DNA of 11,947 nt from Acidocella sp. (GTDB lineage Bacteria; Pseudomonadota; Alphaproteobacteria; Acetobacterales; Acetobacteraceae): assembly GCA_029077775.1 (NCBI GenBank), contig JAQNCU010000056.1:1-11947 (forward strand), given 5' to 3'. Positions 5,966 through 11,947 of the stretch are shown in pieces. A program made the translations under genes and the position numbers. The notes beneath the pieces were generated by a model. It saw only the letters and a list, made by a program, of their open reading frames with translations, made no database searches and was not told the DNA's origin. Position 1 is the first letter of the stretch, and every line of letters starts with the position of its first letter.

Positions 5966-6943
5966 ATGAGCCAGCAACGCCCGCCCAAATCCCGACCCGG
6001 CAGCAACCCCGGCAGCAACGGAGACAAGCCGCATGGTGGCGGTCGTCATGCGCCGCCGCGTGATGGTAAATCGCCGCCGGTCGGTACAAAGCGCGGCTTC
6101 GAGGGACCGAAATTGAGCCTGGCCGGGGGGCGGCCTGCCAAGCCTGAGCGCCCAACCGATAGGCCGCCACTGCGTGAAGCGCATGGTGGGCGCGGGGCGC
6201 GGGCGCCGGCGGTGCCAAATGGCGCGGTTTGGCTGTATGGCAGCCACGCTGTGGCGGCGGCCCTGGGCAACCCGGCGCGGCGGCTGCGCCGTCTGGTCAT
6301 CACCGAGGAGGCCCGCGCCGGTCTGCTCGCCGAACGGCCCTTGCCCTGGCCGATCCAGCCGGAGATTTCCGCGCGCGAGAAGATCGACCAGCTGCTCGGT
6401 GCCCGGCCCGGCAGCGGGATCGTGCATCAGGGTGTGGCTTTGCTCACCGACCAGTTGGTGGCACCGCCCTTGCTGGACGCGCTGAAGCGCCCCGGGCCGA
6501 TTTTGGTGCTCGACCAGATCTCCGACCCGCGCAATATCGGCGCGCTGATGCGCACGGCCCAGGCTTTTGGGGCGGCCATGGTGATCGCGCAGGAGCGCAA
6601 TGCGCCCGAGGAAACCGGGGCCTTGGCGAAGGTGGCCTCCGGCGCGCTGGAGGTGATCCCGTTATTGCGGATTGTGAACATCGCCCGCGCGTTGATTGTT
6701 TTGAAGTCGTCCGATGTGTGGGTGGTGGGGCTGGATGGCGCGTCTTCTACCCGGTTGAACGGCGCGGCTTTTGCCGGGCGGCGCGTGGCGCTGGTGCTGG
6801 GCAATGAGGGCGAAGGGATGCGCCGGTTGACGCGCGAGACCTGTGACGAGATCGCGGCCCTGGCCATGCCGGGTGGGATGGAGAGCCTGAATGTCTCAGC
6901 CGCCGGGGCGGTTGCTCTTTATGAGCTGACCCGAATGAGCTGA
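5966..6943 (+). CDS. rlmB: 23S rRNA 2'-O-ribose methyltransferase, TrmH/SpoU family (RlmB-like)
   Basis: A 325-residue SPOUT methyltransferase that uses S-adenosylmethionine; RlmB modifies G2251 of 23S rRNA. Residues 1-85 are a Pro/Gly/Arg-rich, probably disordered extension. A substrate-binding domain follows (VWLYGSHAVAAAL, 88-100), then the knotted catalytic domain with motif 1 SDPRNIGALMRTA (186-198; N190, R196), motif 2 LVLGNEGEGM (276-285; E281) and motif 3 ESLNVSAAGAVALYE (306-320). A GTG at 5963 precedes the ATG at 5966; the ATG is preferred, with AAAGG just upstream. It is divergent from the tRNA cluster. The stop codon falls in a 14-nt tandem duplication that also starts the terminator hairpin. 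Confidence 0.9.
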   Translation: MSQQRPPKSRPGSNPGSNGDKPHGGGRHAPPRDGKSPPVGTKRGFEGPKLSLAGGRPAKPERPTDRPPLREAHGGRGARAPAVPNGAVWLYGSHAVAAALGNPARRLRRLVITEEARAGLLAERPLPWPIQPEISAREKIDQLLGARPGSGIVHQGVALLTDQLVAPPLLDALKRPGPILVLDQISDPRNIGALMRTAQAFGAAMVIAQERNAPEETGALAKVASGALEVIPLLRIVNIARALIVLKSSDVWVVGLDGASSTRLNGAAFAGRRVALVLGNEGEGMRRLTRETCDEIAALAMPGGMESLNVSAAGAVALYELTRMS

Positions 6944-6947
6944 CCCG
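6921..6947. repeat. 14-nt tandem duplication at the rlmB stop
   Basis: atgagctgacccg occurs at 6921-6933 and again at 6935-6947, a period of 14 bases. The first copy is read as the C-terminal ELTR residues; in the second the frame is shifted, so its TGA (6941-6943) is the stop codon. Confidence 0.9.
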
Positions 6948-6967
6948 GGCCGGGTCATTTCTATTTT
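6941..6967 (+). terminator. Rho-independent terminator of rlmB
   Basis: tgaccc (6941-6946) pairs with gggtca (6952-6957), and the inner bases are also complementary. A T-rich stretch follows (6958-6969, with six T at 6964-6969). The rlmB stop codon is the first three bases of the stem. The T-run overlaps the 3' end of the convergent protease gene. Confidence 0.7.
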
Positions 6968-8391
6968 TTGAATGCAACCGGCACCCAGCGCGGGCCGGGG
7001 TTGGACCCGTCGGCGGCATCGCCGCTGATCAGCAGCGTTGCCACGGGCAGTTTGGCCGCTTGCAACTGGTCGATCGCGTCCTTCAGCCCGCTGGCGGTGC
7101 TGACATCAGCCCCGGCGACCTGTTCGACGAGATCGCCCGCGACGATGCCCGCCGTGGCGGCGGGGCTTGTGGCGGCGGTGATGGTCACACCGCCATCGGT
7201 GGGCTTTTTGCTGAGTGCCAGGCCAAGGGCGGCCAGCGTGAGGGTGCCCGGACCCGTATTTGGGCCTGTGGCGATGCTGTCATTTGTGGCGGGCGGCGGG
7301 GCGTCCAGCCGCAGGCTGGCATCCTGGGCGGCACCATCGCGCCAGAACTGCACGGGCACGCTCTCACCAGCCGGGATCTCGCCCGTGCGGACCAGCAGAG
7401 CGCGCGGGTTTTTGATCGCCACGCCATCGAGCGATGTCAGCACGTCACCGGGCCGCAATATGCCAGCGGCGGGGCTATGCGGGGCGATGGCGCCGACCAG
7501 CGCGCCATGATCATCAGGCAGGCCGAGGATTTGCTCGACGCTGGGTGTTACATCCTCGGTATCGGCGCCGAGCCAGCCTCGGGTCATGCTGCCTGTGGTC
7601 TTGAGCGACTGGATAACCGGGGCGACCATGGCGGAGGGAATGGCGAAGCCGATGCCGACCGACCCGCCGGAGGGGGAATAGATTTCGGAATTCACGCCGA
7701 TGACCTGGCCTGCGAGGTTGAACAGCGGGCCGCCGGAATTGCCACGGTTGATGGGCGCATCGGTCTGAATGAAATCGTCATAGGTGCCGGCACCGAGGTT
7801 GCGGTGCAGCGCACTGATGATGCCAGCGGATGTGCTGCCCGGCAGGCCGAACGGGTTGCCGATGGCGAGCACCCAATCACCCACCCGGATTTTGTTTGAA
7901 TCCCCGAAGCTTAGCGCCGGGAGCGGATGGCCAGCCGCGACCTTCAGCAGCGCCAGATCGGCGTCCTTATCGCGCCCAACGATGATGGCGGGCAAAATGG
8001 TGCCGTCCTGGAAAGTCACGGTGACACTGGCGGCGCCGTTGATCACGTGGTTGTTGGTCACGATGTACCCGGCAGGGTCGATGACAAAACCCGAGCCCAG
8101 GGCTTCCTCGGCTTTGGGCGGCGGCAGAACTGTGCCTGATATATCATCGGCGGGGTGAAAGGCGCTGCCGTCATCGCCACCACCATCGCCGCCACTATCG
8201 CCGCCGCCGCCATCCGGACCGTTGGAATCAGGTTGCTGGCCAGGGGGCACCGGGTCTGTGCTGGCGATGCTGACGACCGAGGGCATCACGCGGGCTGCAA
8301 GATCAGCGAGTGGTGGGGGCGAGGTGTCGGCCCGGGCGAGGGTGGCTGTGAGGAGCAGGACGGCGCAAACAAGGCGGGTGGCGATATTCAT
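6961..8391 (-). CDS. Periplasmic DegP/DegQ-type serine endoprotease (HtrA family)
   Basis: A 476-residue HtrA protease for quality control of misfolded envelope proteins. A Sec signal peptide (MNIATRLVCAVLLLTATLARA) probably ends at residue 21. The trypsin-like domain (about 28-255) shows the triad H115 (TNNHVING), D145 (DADLALLK) and S219 (RGNSGGPLFN). Two PDZ domains follow: 262-360 (GWLGADTEDV, RPGDVLTSLDG) and about 385-460 (AGIVAGDLVEQVAG). Two PDZ domains mark the DegP/DegQ/MucD type rather than DegS. The segment where DegP has its LA loop is here a Gly/Asp-rich run (59-75). Upstream, 8392-8468 is a divergent region shared with mrp; no good Shine-Dalgarno was seen before the ATG. Confidence 0.93.
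   Translation of the reverse strand: MNIATRLVCAVLLLTATLARADTSPPPLADLAARVMPSVVSIASTDPVPPGQQPDSNGPDGGGGDSGGDGGGDDGSAFHPADDISGTVLPPPKAEEALGSGFVIDPAGYIVTNNHVINGAASVTVTFQDGTILPAIIVGRDKDADLALLKVAAGHPLPALSFGDSNKIRVGDWVLAIGNPFGLPGSTSAGIISALHRNLGAGTYDDFIQTDAPINRGNSGGPLFNLAGQVIGVNSEIYSPSGGSVGIGFAIPSAMVAPVIQSLKTTGSMTRGWLGADTEDVTPSVEQILGLPDDHGALVGAIAPHSPAAGILRPGDVLTSLDGVAIKNPRALLVRTGEIPAGESVPVQFWRDGAAQDASLRLDAPPPATNDSIATGPNTGPGTLTLAALGLALSKKPTDGGVTITAATSPAATAGIVAGDLVEQVAGADVSTASGLKDAIDQLQAAKLPVATLLISGDAADGSNPGPRWVPVAFKK
8167..8217 (-). repeat. Imperfect trinucleotide repeat coding a Gly/Asp-rich linker
   Basis: The DNA is a run of GGC/GGT and GAT/GAC-type codons on the minus strand, coding residues 59-75 of the HtrA protease. 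Such low-complexity stretches can change length between strains. Confidence 0.7.
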
Positions 8392-8430
8392 GATCTAAGA
8401 TTGCGGGGCGATGCGGTTCAACGCAAGGGT

Positions 8431-8468
8431 GCCCTGGACAGCATGGCCGGGTGGGCTACATCCAGGGC
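8431..8468 (+). promoter_or_regulatory. 8-bp inverted repeat ending at the mrp start codon
   Basis: gccctgga (8431-8438) and tccagggc (8461-8468) are perfect inverted copies with 22 bases between them. The right arm contains the only purine-rich ribosome-binding candidate (aggg) and ends one base before the ATG at 8469. As RNA it would hide the start region; as DNA it could be a protein-binding site. Confidence 0.45.
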
Positions 8469-9512
8469 ATGACCGAAGATGAAATCCGCGCGGCGCTGGC
8501 ACCCTTCAAAATACAAGTGAAGCTCGACGGTGTGCATCTGCACGACGGCGTGCTCCGGTTAAGCCTTGCGGCGAGCCGTGCGGAGGCCGAGGTGATAGAG
8601 CCCAAACGGCGGGAGATGGAAGCGGCCTTGGTGGCATTGCCCGGCGTGCGCCAGGCGGCCATTGTATTTACGGCGCATAAAGCGCCACCAGCGGTCGCGG
8701 TACCGCCCCCCGTGGCTGATATATTGCCCGATGTGGCGGCGGTGATTGCGGTGGCATCCGGCAAAGGCGGGGTCGGGAAATCCACCGTGGCGGTGAACCT
8801 CGCGGTGGCGATGGCCCAGAACGGGCTGCGCGTGGGGCTGCTGGATGCCGATATTTACGGCCCGTCATTGCCGCGAATGTTGGGGTTGAACGCCAAGCCT
8901 GTGGTGCGCGCGGGCAAGATGCTGCCCCTGGAAGCCTGGGGGCTGCGCTGCATGTCCATCGGGTTTCTGGTTGAGGAGGAAACCGCGATGGTGTGGCGCG
9001 GGCCGATGGTGATGGGTGCTTTGAACCAGATGCTGGGCCAGGTGGAATGGGGGGCGCTGGACGTGCTGGTGATCGACATGCCGCCGGGAACCGGGGATGC
9101 GCAGATCACGCTGGCGCAAAAGGCGCGCCTCGCCGGGGCGGTGATGGTCTCCACGCCGCAGGATATCGCGCTGATCGACGCGCGGCGCGGGATGAAGATG
9201 TTTGAGCAGGTCGCGGTGCCGATTTTGGGGTTGGTTGAGAACATGTCCTATTTCAGCTGCCCGCATTGTGGTGAGCGGGCGGAGATTTTCGGCCATGGCG
9301 GTGCCCGCGCCGAAGCCGCGCGGACCGGCGTGCCGTTTTTGGGAGAAATTCCGCTGACCCTGGAAAGTCGCCAGACCGGCGATGACGGCACGCCGATCTG
9401 CGCCGCCGCGCCTGAGAGCGCGCCCGCCGTGGCCTTCCGGGCGATCGCGCGTGAGATCGCCGCCAGGATCAGCCAAAAGGCGGCTTCGCAACCCCGCATT
9501 ATAATTGAATAA
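8469..9512 (+). CDS. mrp: Mrp/ApbC/NBP35-type Fe-S cluster carrier ATPase
   Basis: A 347-residue P-loop ATPase that binds and delivers iron-sulphur clusters to apo-proteins in the cytoplasm. Residues 1-75 form a MIP18/DUF59-like domain. The ATPase domain then has the deviant Walker A SGKGGVGKST (97-106), DADIYGPSLPRMLG (126-139), the Mrp signature IDMPPGTGDAQ (202-212) and ENMSYFSCPHCGE (257-269), whose C264 and C267 are the bridging cluster ligands. A GTG at 8451 is in frame, but the ATG at 8469 gives the normal MTEDEIRAAL start. It is joined to holC by TAATG (9510-9514). Confidence 0.95.
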   Translation: MTEDEIRAALAPFKIQVKLDGVHLHDGVLRLSLAASRAEAEVIEPKRREMEAALVALPGVRQAAIVFTAHKAPPAVAVPPPVADILPDVAAVIAVASGKGGVGKSTVAVNLAVAMAQNGLRVGLLDADIYGPSLPRMLGLNAKPVVRAGKMLPLEAWGLRCMSIGFLVEEETAMVWRGPMVMGALNQMLGQVEWGALDVLVIDMPPGTGDAQITLAQKARLAGAVMVSTPQDIALIDARRGMKMFEQVAVPILGLVENMSYFSCPHCGERAEIFGHGGARAEAARTGVPFLGEIPLTLESRQTGDDGTPICAAAPESAPAVAFRAIAREIAARISQKAASQPRIIIE

Positions 9513-9955
9513 TGCCGGAGATCGGGTTTTATCATTTAACGCGGACGGATATCAGCGCGGCGCTGCCCGCGCTGCTGGGGCGCAGCCTGGCCGCCGGGGA
9601 ACGGGCCGTGGTGAAATGCCGTGATGCCGCTGAGGTCGCGGCGATCGATGCGGCGCTATGGCAATGCGCGAAGCCGGAATGGCTGCCGCATGGCACTTCG
9701 GCCACCCCCCACCCGGAATGGCAGCCGATTTTTGTGACCGATGGGGATGAAAACCCGGCGGCAGCGGCGTTTTTGTTCCTGATCGGCGGGGGCAACGCGG
9801 CGCTGGCGGGCTATAGCCGGGTGTTCGACCTGTTCGATGGCAACATCGAGGCCGAGGTGGCAGCCGCGCGGGTGCGCTGGGCGGCGGCCAAGGCGGTGGG
9901 GTTCGGGCTGACCTATTGGCAGCAAGGTGAGGCGGGATGGGAGCGCGCGAGGTAA
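9512..9955 (+). CDS. holC: DNA polymerase III chi subunit
   Basis: A 147-residue protein of HolC length. Family signs are IGFYHLTR (4-11), a DAALW stretch (46-50), LPHG (58-61), a central hydrophobic strand (FLFLIGG), LFDG (107-110), RVRWAAAKAVG (120-130) and LTYWQQGEAGWE (133-144). Chi is part of the clamp-loader complex and, in E. coli, links the polymerase to single-strand binding protein through psi. The ATG shares one base with the mrp stop, so translation is probably coupled. No psi (holD) gene is nearby. Confidence 0.9.
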   Translation: MPEIGFYHLTRTDISAALPALLGRSLAAGERAVVKCRDAAEVAAIDAALWQCAKPEWLPHGTSATPHPEWQPIFVTDGDENPAAAAFLFLIGGGNAALAGYSRVFDLFDGNIEAEVAAARVRWAAAKAVGFGLTYWQQGEAGWERAR

Positions 9956-9989
9956 AAATTTAACCCATCGTCACGGCGTGCCGGTATTC

Positions 9990-10018
9990 TTGACACAGAA
10001 CAGGGGGATAGGTAGCAA
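9990..10018 (+). promoter_or_regulatory. Candidate promoter of the F0 ATP synthase operon
   Basis: A consensus TTGACA (9990-9995) is followed after 17 bases by tagcaa (10013-10018, 3 of 6 matches to TATAAT). It sits 42 bases before the atpI start. The -10 is weak, so this is moderate evidence. Confidence 0.45.
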
Positions 10019-10027
10019 CCGGCGAAG

Positions 10028-10049
10028 TTCAGCGGGGTGAACCGCTGAA
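10028..10049 (+). promoter_or_regulatory. Leader hairpin in front of atpI
   Basis: ttcagcgg (10028-10035) pairs perfectly with ccgctgaa (10042-10049) across a 6-nt loop, ending 10 bases before the atpI ATG at 10060. No T-run follows, so it is not a terminator. It could stabilise the operon mRNA or tune initiation. Confidence 0.5.
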
Positions 10050-10059
10050 AACAGGTGTT

Positions 10060-10380
10060 ATGGACGACGGTCGGGATCAACAGGACTTTGAGCGGCGGCT
10101 CGCGGCGGCGCGGGCGGCGGCGGAAGGTTCGGGGCGGCACAAGCGGGCGCGGTCCGAGGCGGGTGCGGCCAGCCGGGCTATTAATCTTGCCATGCGTCTG
10201 GGGGTTGAACTGGTGGCCGCCATGGTCATCGCGGTGGTCGTCGGGTGGGGGCTGGACAGGCTGTTCCATACCACACCATGGCTGATGATTTTGATGGTCC
10301 CGGTGGGGATGGCGGCGGGGTTGCGTAACCTGGTCCGCGCGACCGGAACGGGTAGCGGGACGGATAAACATGGGGCTTAA
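10060..10380 (+). CDS. atpI: F0F1 ATP synthase accessory subunit I (AtpI)
   Basis: A 106-residue protein with a charged N-terminal half (1-40) and two membrane helices (about 47-66 and 73-92). The second ends in the AtpI-type PVGMAAGLRNL. AtpI proteins help assemble or stabilise the c-ring and are not needed for catalysis. It is the first gene of the F0 operon, 37 bp before atpB. The start is preceded by a weak aggtg. Sequence conservation in this family is low, so the call rests on length, topology, the GLRN end and position. Confidence 0.88.
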   Translation: MDDGRDQQDFERRLAAARAAAEGSGRHKRARSEAGAASRAINLAMRLGVELVAAMVIAVVVGWGLDRLFHTTPWLMILMVPVGMAAGLRNLVRATGTGSGTDKHGA

Positions 10381-10417
10381 CCGCCCCGAAACGAAAGAGT
10401 GGCGGGAATATTAAGAT

Positions 10418-11170
10418 ATGGCGGGCCCATCGATCGACGCGCTTGGACAATTCCGCCTGACCACGGGCCTGGGGCCGCTTGGCCGTGCCGTGGATTTCAC
10501 CAATTCAAACGAGGCGATGCTGGCGAGCGCCGCGATCATCGTGATCTTATTCGCGCTGGGGTTGAGCCGGGGCGCACTGGTGCCAGGGCGGGTGCAGGCG
10601 CTGGTCGAGATTTTGTATGAGTTCGTGCGCAACATGTGCGTGGATACCATCGGTGAGGAAGGAAAGCGGTATTTCCCGCTGGTGTTCACGCTGTTCAGTT
10701 TCATTCTGCTCGGCAATCTGCTCGGGCTGTTTCCGTATTTTTTCGCGTTCACCAGCCATATTGCCGTCACGTTGTCGCTGGCGCTGTTTGTATTCGCGTT
10801 CTCAACCGGGATTGGATTCTACACGCATGGCTTCCGGTTTTTGAAGTTCTTTGTGCCCGCCGGCGTGCCGGTGTGGCTGCTGCCCTTGTTGGTGCCGATT
10901 GAGATCATCTCGTATCTCTCGCGCCCGGTGTCGCTCTCGGTCCGGTTGTTCGCGAACATGACGGCGGGCCACGTGATGTGGGAGGTGTTCGCCGGGTTCA
11001 TGCTGTTGCTGACCGCAAGTTTCGGGGTGTTCGGGGCTGTGACCTCGGTGGTGCCGCTCGGGTTGAACGTGGCGCTCGTGGCGCTCGAATTACTGGTGGC
11101 GGGGTTGCAGGCCTATGTGTTCGCCATTCTCACCTGTTTGTATCTGCACGACGCCGTGCACATGCATTGA
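10418..11170 (+). CDS. atpB: F0F1 ATP synthase subunit a
   Basis: A 250-residue integral membrane subunit that forms the proton half-channels against the c-ring. The essential arginine is R176 in RPVSLSVRLFANMTAGH (169-185), with E162 in PIEIISYLSRP. Q231 lies in the last helix (AGLQAYVFAILTCLYLHDA). Five to six membrane helices are visible, and the GNLLGLFPY stretch (99-107) is typical. The length matches alphaproteobacterial subunit a. The ATG at 10418 has only a weak purine stretch (taag) before it. It is followed after 67 bases by atpE, with a tandem repeat in that gap. Confidence 0.97.
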   Translation: MAGPSIDALGQFRLTTGLGPLGRAVDFTNSNEAMLASAAIIVILFALGLSRGALVPGRVQALVEILYEFVRNMCVDTIGEEGKRYFPLVFTLFSFILLGNLLGLFPYFFAFTSHIAVTLSLALFVFAFSTGIGFYTHGFRFLKFFVPAGVPVWLLPLLVPIEIISYLSRPVSLSVRLFANMTAGHVMWEVFAGFMLLLTASFGVFGAVTSVVPLGLNVALVALELLVAGLQAYVFAILTCLYLHDAVHMH

Positions 11171-11192
11171 CGATTTTCGGTTTGATCACTGA

Positions 11193-11218
11193 AACGCTCA
11201 CACTTAACGCTCACACTT
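11193..11218. repeat. 13-nt tandem repeat in the atpB-atpE gap
   Basis: aacgctcacactt is present twice head to tail, at 11193-11205 and 11206-11218, without a mismatch. It ends 19 bases before the atpE start codon and just before its AAGGA ribosome-binding site. Confidence 0.9.
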
Positions 11219-11237
11219 TAGAATAAGGAAGTTTTAT

Positions 11238-11474
11238 ATGGACCCCCAATCAGCCGCTCTGCTTGCCAAGGATATCGGTGCGGGCCTCGCCACCATCGGG
11301 GTTGCGGGTGCCGGTGTCGGCATTGGCAATCTGTTCGGCGCGTTTGTCTCCTCCGTGGGGCGTAACCCAGCGGCGCGCGATACCATGTTTCGCGATGTGC
11401 TGCTGGGCTTTGCCTTGACCGAGGCCGTGGCGCTGTACGCGCTGGTCATCGCGCTGGTGATTTTGTTCACCTGA
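11238..11474 (+). CDS. atpE: F0F1 ATP synthase subunit c
   Basis: A 78-residue proteolipid of two helices that forms the rotor ring. Helix 1 has the glycine-rich GAGVGIGNLFGAF (24-36), the polar loop is GRNPAARD (41-48), and the proton-binding carboxylate is E62 in FALTEAVALYALV (58-70). The absence of the usual sodium-ligand set suggests proton coupling. AAGGA lies at good spacing before the ATG, stronger than at the neighbouring genes, fitting the many copies of c needed per complex. The stop overlaps the next start (ATGA, 11474 on). Confidence 0.98.
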   Translation: MDPQSAALLAKDIGAGLATIGVAGAGVGIGNLFGAFVSSVGRNPAARDTMFRDVLLGFALTEAVALYALVIALVILFT

Positions 11475-11947
11475 TGCAACGGATCCTCGCCACCGCGTTT
11501 CTACTCAGCCTTGTGCCCGCCGCCGTAATGGCGGAGGGCACAATGCCGCAGATGGATTTCCATAACCCGCTCACCTTAAGTCAGGTTGAGTGGATGGTGG
11601 TGATTCTGCTGCTGCTTTACGGGGTGCTGGCAGGCTGGGCGTTGCCGGGGATGGGAAAAGTGCTGGCGGTGCGGGCGGATGTGATCGCCCGTGATCTGGC
11701 GGCAGCACAGGCAGCCAAGGCCCTGGCGGATCAGGCGGTGCGGACCCTGAAGGCCGAAATGAACGCGGCGCGCGCGCAGGCGTCACGGTTCGCGTCCGCG
11801 CGCTCCCTTGTCTGTCTGGCAGGCACCTGTCTGATGGGCGATGTCATCGGGCCGAACTGCAACCGTTCGATCCGGCCCGAATCCAGGCGCGAGACGGCAA
11901 GCCATTCATCGTGGTGCCGATGGTGCGGCCTGTCCGACATGCTGCCG
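11474..11947 (+). CDS. atpF': F0F1 ATP synthase subunit b' (N-terminal part; family sequence lost after about 11789)
   Basis: The frame starts at the ATG overlapping the atpE stop and stays open to the window edge. Residues 1-20 look like a signal peptide (ATAFLLSLVPAAVMA). Next come MPQMDFHNPLTLSQVEWM (24-41), a membrane helix (about 40-57) and the start of the charged peripheral-stalk helix (DLAAAQAAKALADQAVRTLKA). These match b' subunits of alphaproteobacteria. From about R105 (11786-11788) the Ala/Glu/Lys-rich helix is replaced by Cys-, Trp- and Ser-rich sequence that does not look like b'. The gene is thus probably disrupted or the assembly switches here. atpF (subunit b) would be expected next. 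Confidence 0.7.
   Translation, partial: MQRILATAFLLSLVPAAVMAEGTMPQMDFHNPLTLSQVEWMVVILLLLYGVLAGWALPGMGKVLAVRADVIARDLAAAQAAKALADQAVRTLKAEMNAARAQASRFASARSLVCLAGTCLMGDVIGPNCNRSIRPESRRETASHSSWCRWCGLSDMLP
11789..11947. other. Foreign-looking segment at the window edge
   Basis: About 160 bases that do not continue the b' subunit. The most protein-like reading is the plus frame shifted to codons starting at 11785, 11788 and so on, ending ARIQARDGKPFIVVPMVRP and open to the edge. A minus-strand frame also stays open. I recognise no family and see no terminal inverted repeat. It may be the edge of an insertion element, a chromosomal junction or an assembly error. Confidence 0.4.

Noticed and set aside
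7060..7899. 279-residue plus-strand frame opposite the HtrA protease
   Set aside because: The sense-strand protein has a full catalytic triad and PDZ domains; the opposite frame is Gly/Asp-rich noise.
8392..8430. Possible minus-strand promoter for the protease (TTGAAC, 17 bases, TTAGAT)
   Set aside because: The -10 would lie directly against the ATG, which leaves no leader, and both boxes are weak; the evidence is too thin to annotate.
1..11947. CRISPR arrays, rRNA genes, complete insertion sequences, prophage genes
   Set aside because: No regularly spaced repeats, rRNA signatures, transposase or phage motifs were seen on either strand, apart from the unexplained last 160 bases.

Overview
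The window is high-GC bacterial chromosome, most like an alphaproteobacterium of the Acetobacteraceae (Acidiphilium/Acidocella-like). This placement is inferred from gene content (split F0 operon with a b' subunit, tRNA-secE-nusG cluster, HolC next to an Mrp protein) and protein style; no 16S gene is present. It is mostly ordinary core genome, with one catabolic block, one efflux block and a suspicious right edge.

Layout. (1) 1-1922, plus strand: the 3' end of a vanillate O-demethylase-type Rieske oxygenase (vanA), a GntR/FCD regulator and the matching reductase (vanB). The three overlap by a few bases and form one operon for demethylation of lignin-derived methoxy-aromatics such as vanillate. 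(2) 1923-2129: a convergent intergenic region with a hairpin terminator for each side. (3) 2130-4735, minus strand: an EmrA-like membrane fusion protein and an EmrB-like DHA2 drug exporter with ATGA overlap. (4) 4815-5897, minus strand, transcribed from right to left: tRNA-Tyr(GTA), tRNA-Gly(TCC), tRNA-Trp(CCA), secE, nusG. All three tRNAs encode their CCA end. The usual followers of nusG (rplK, rplA) are absent and emrAB lies there instead. (5) 5966-6943, plus: rlmB-type 23S rRNA 2'-O-methyltransferase, divergent from the tRNAs. (6) 6961-8391, minus: a periplasmic DegP/DegQ-type serine protease with two PDZ domains. (7) 8469-9955, plus: an Mrp/ApbC Fe-S carrier ATPase and the DNA polymerase III chi subunit (holC), joined by a TAATG overlap. 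(8) 10060-11947, plus: the F0 part of ATP synthase, atpI-atpB-atpE-atpF', with a consensus -35 box and a hairpin leader in front.

The small-scale structures are the most notable part. They include a perfect 8-bp inverted repeat ending at the mrp start codon, a 14-nt tandem duplication that sets the rlmB stop codon, a 13-nt tandem duplication in front of atpE, promoter-like TTGACA boxes in the tRNA cluster, and loss of recognisable b'-subunit sequence near 11789, which suggests an insertion, a rearrangement or an assembly junction. I found no CRISPR array, no complete mobile element and no convincing new multi-gene system.
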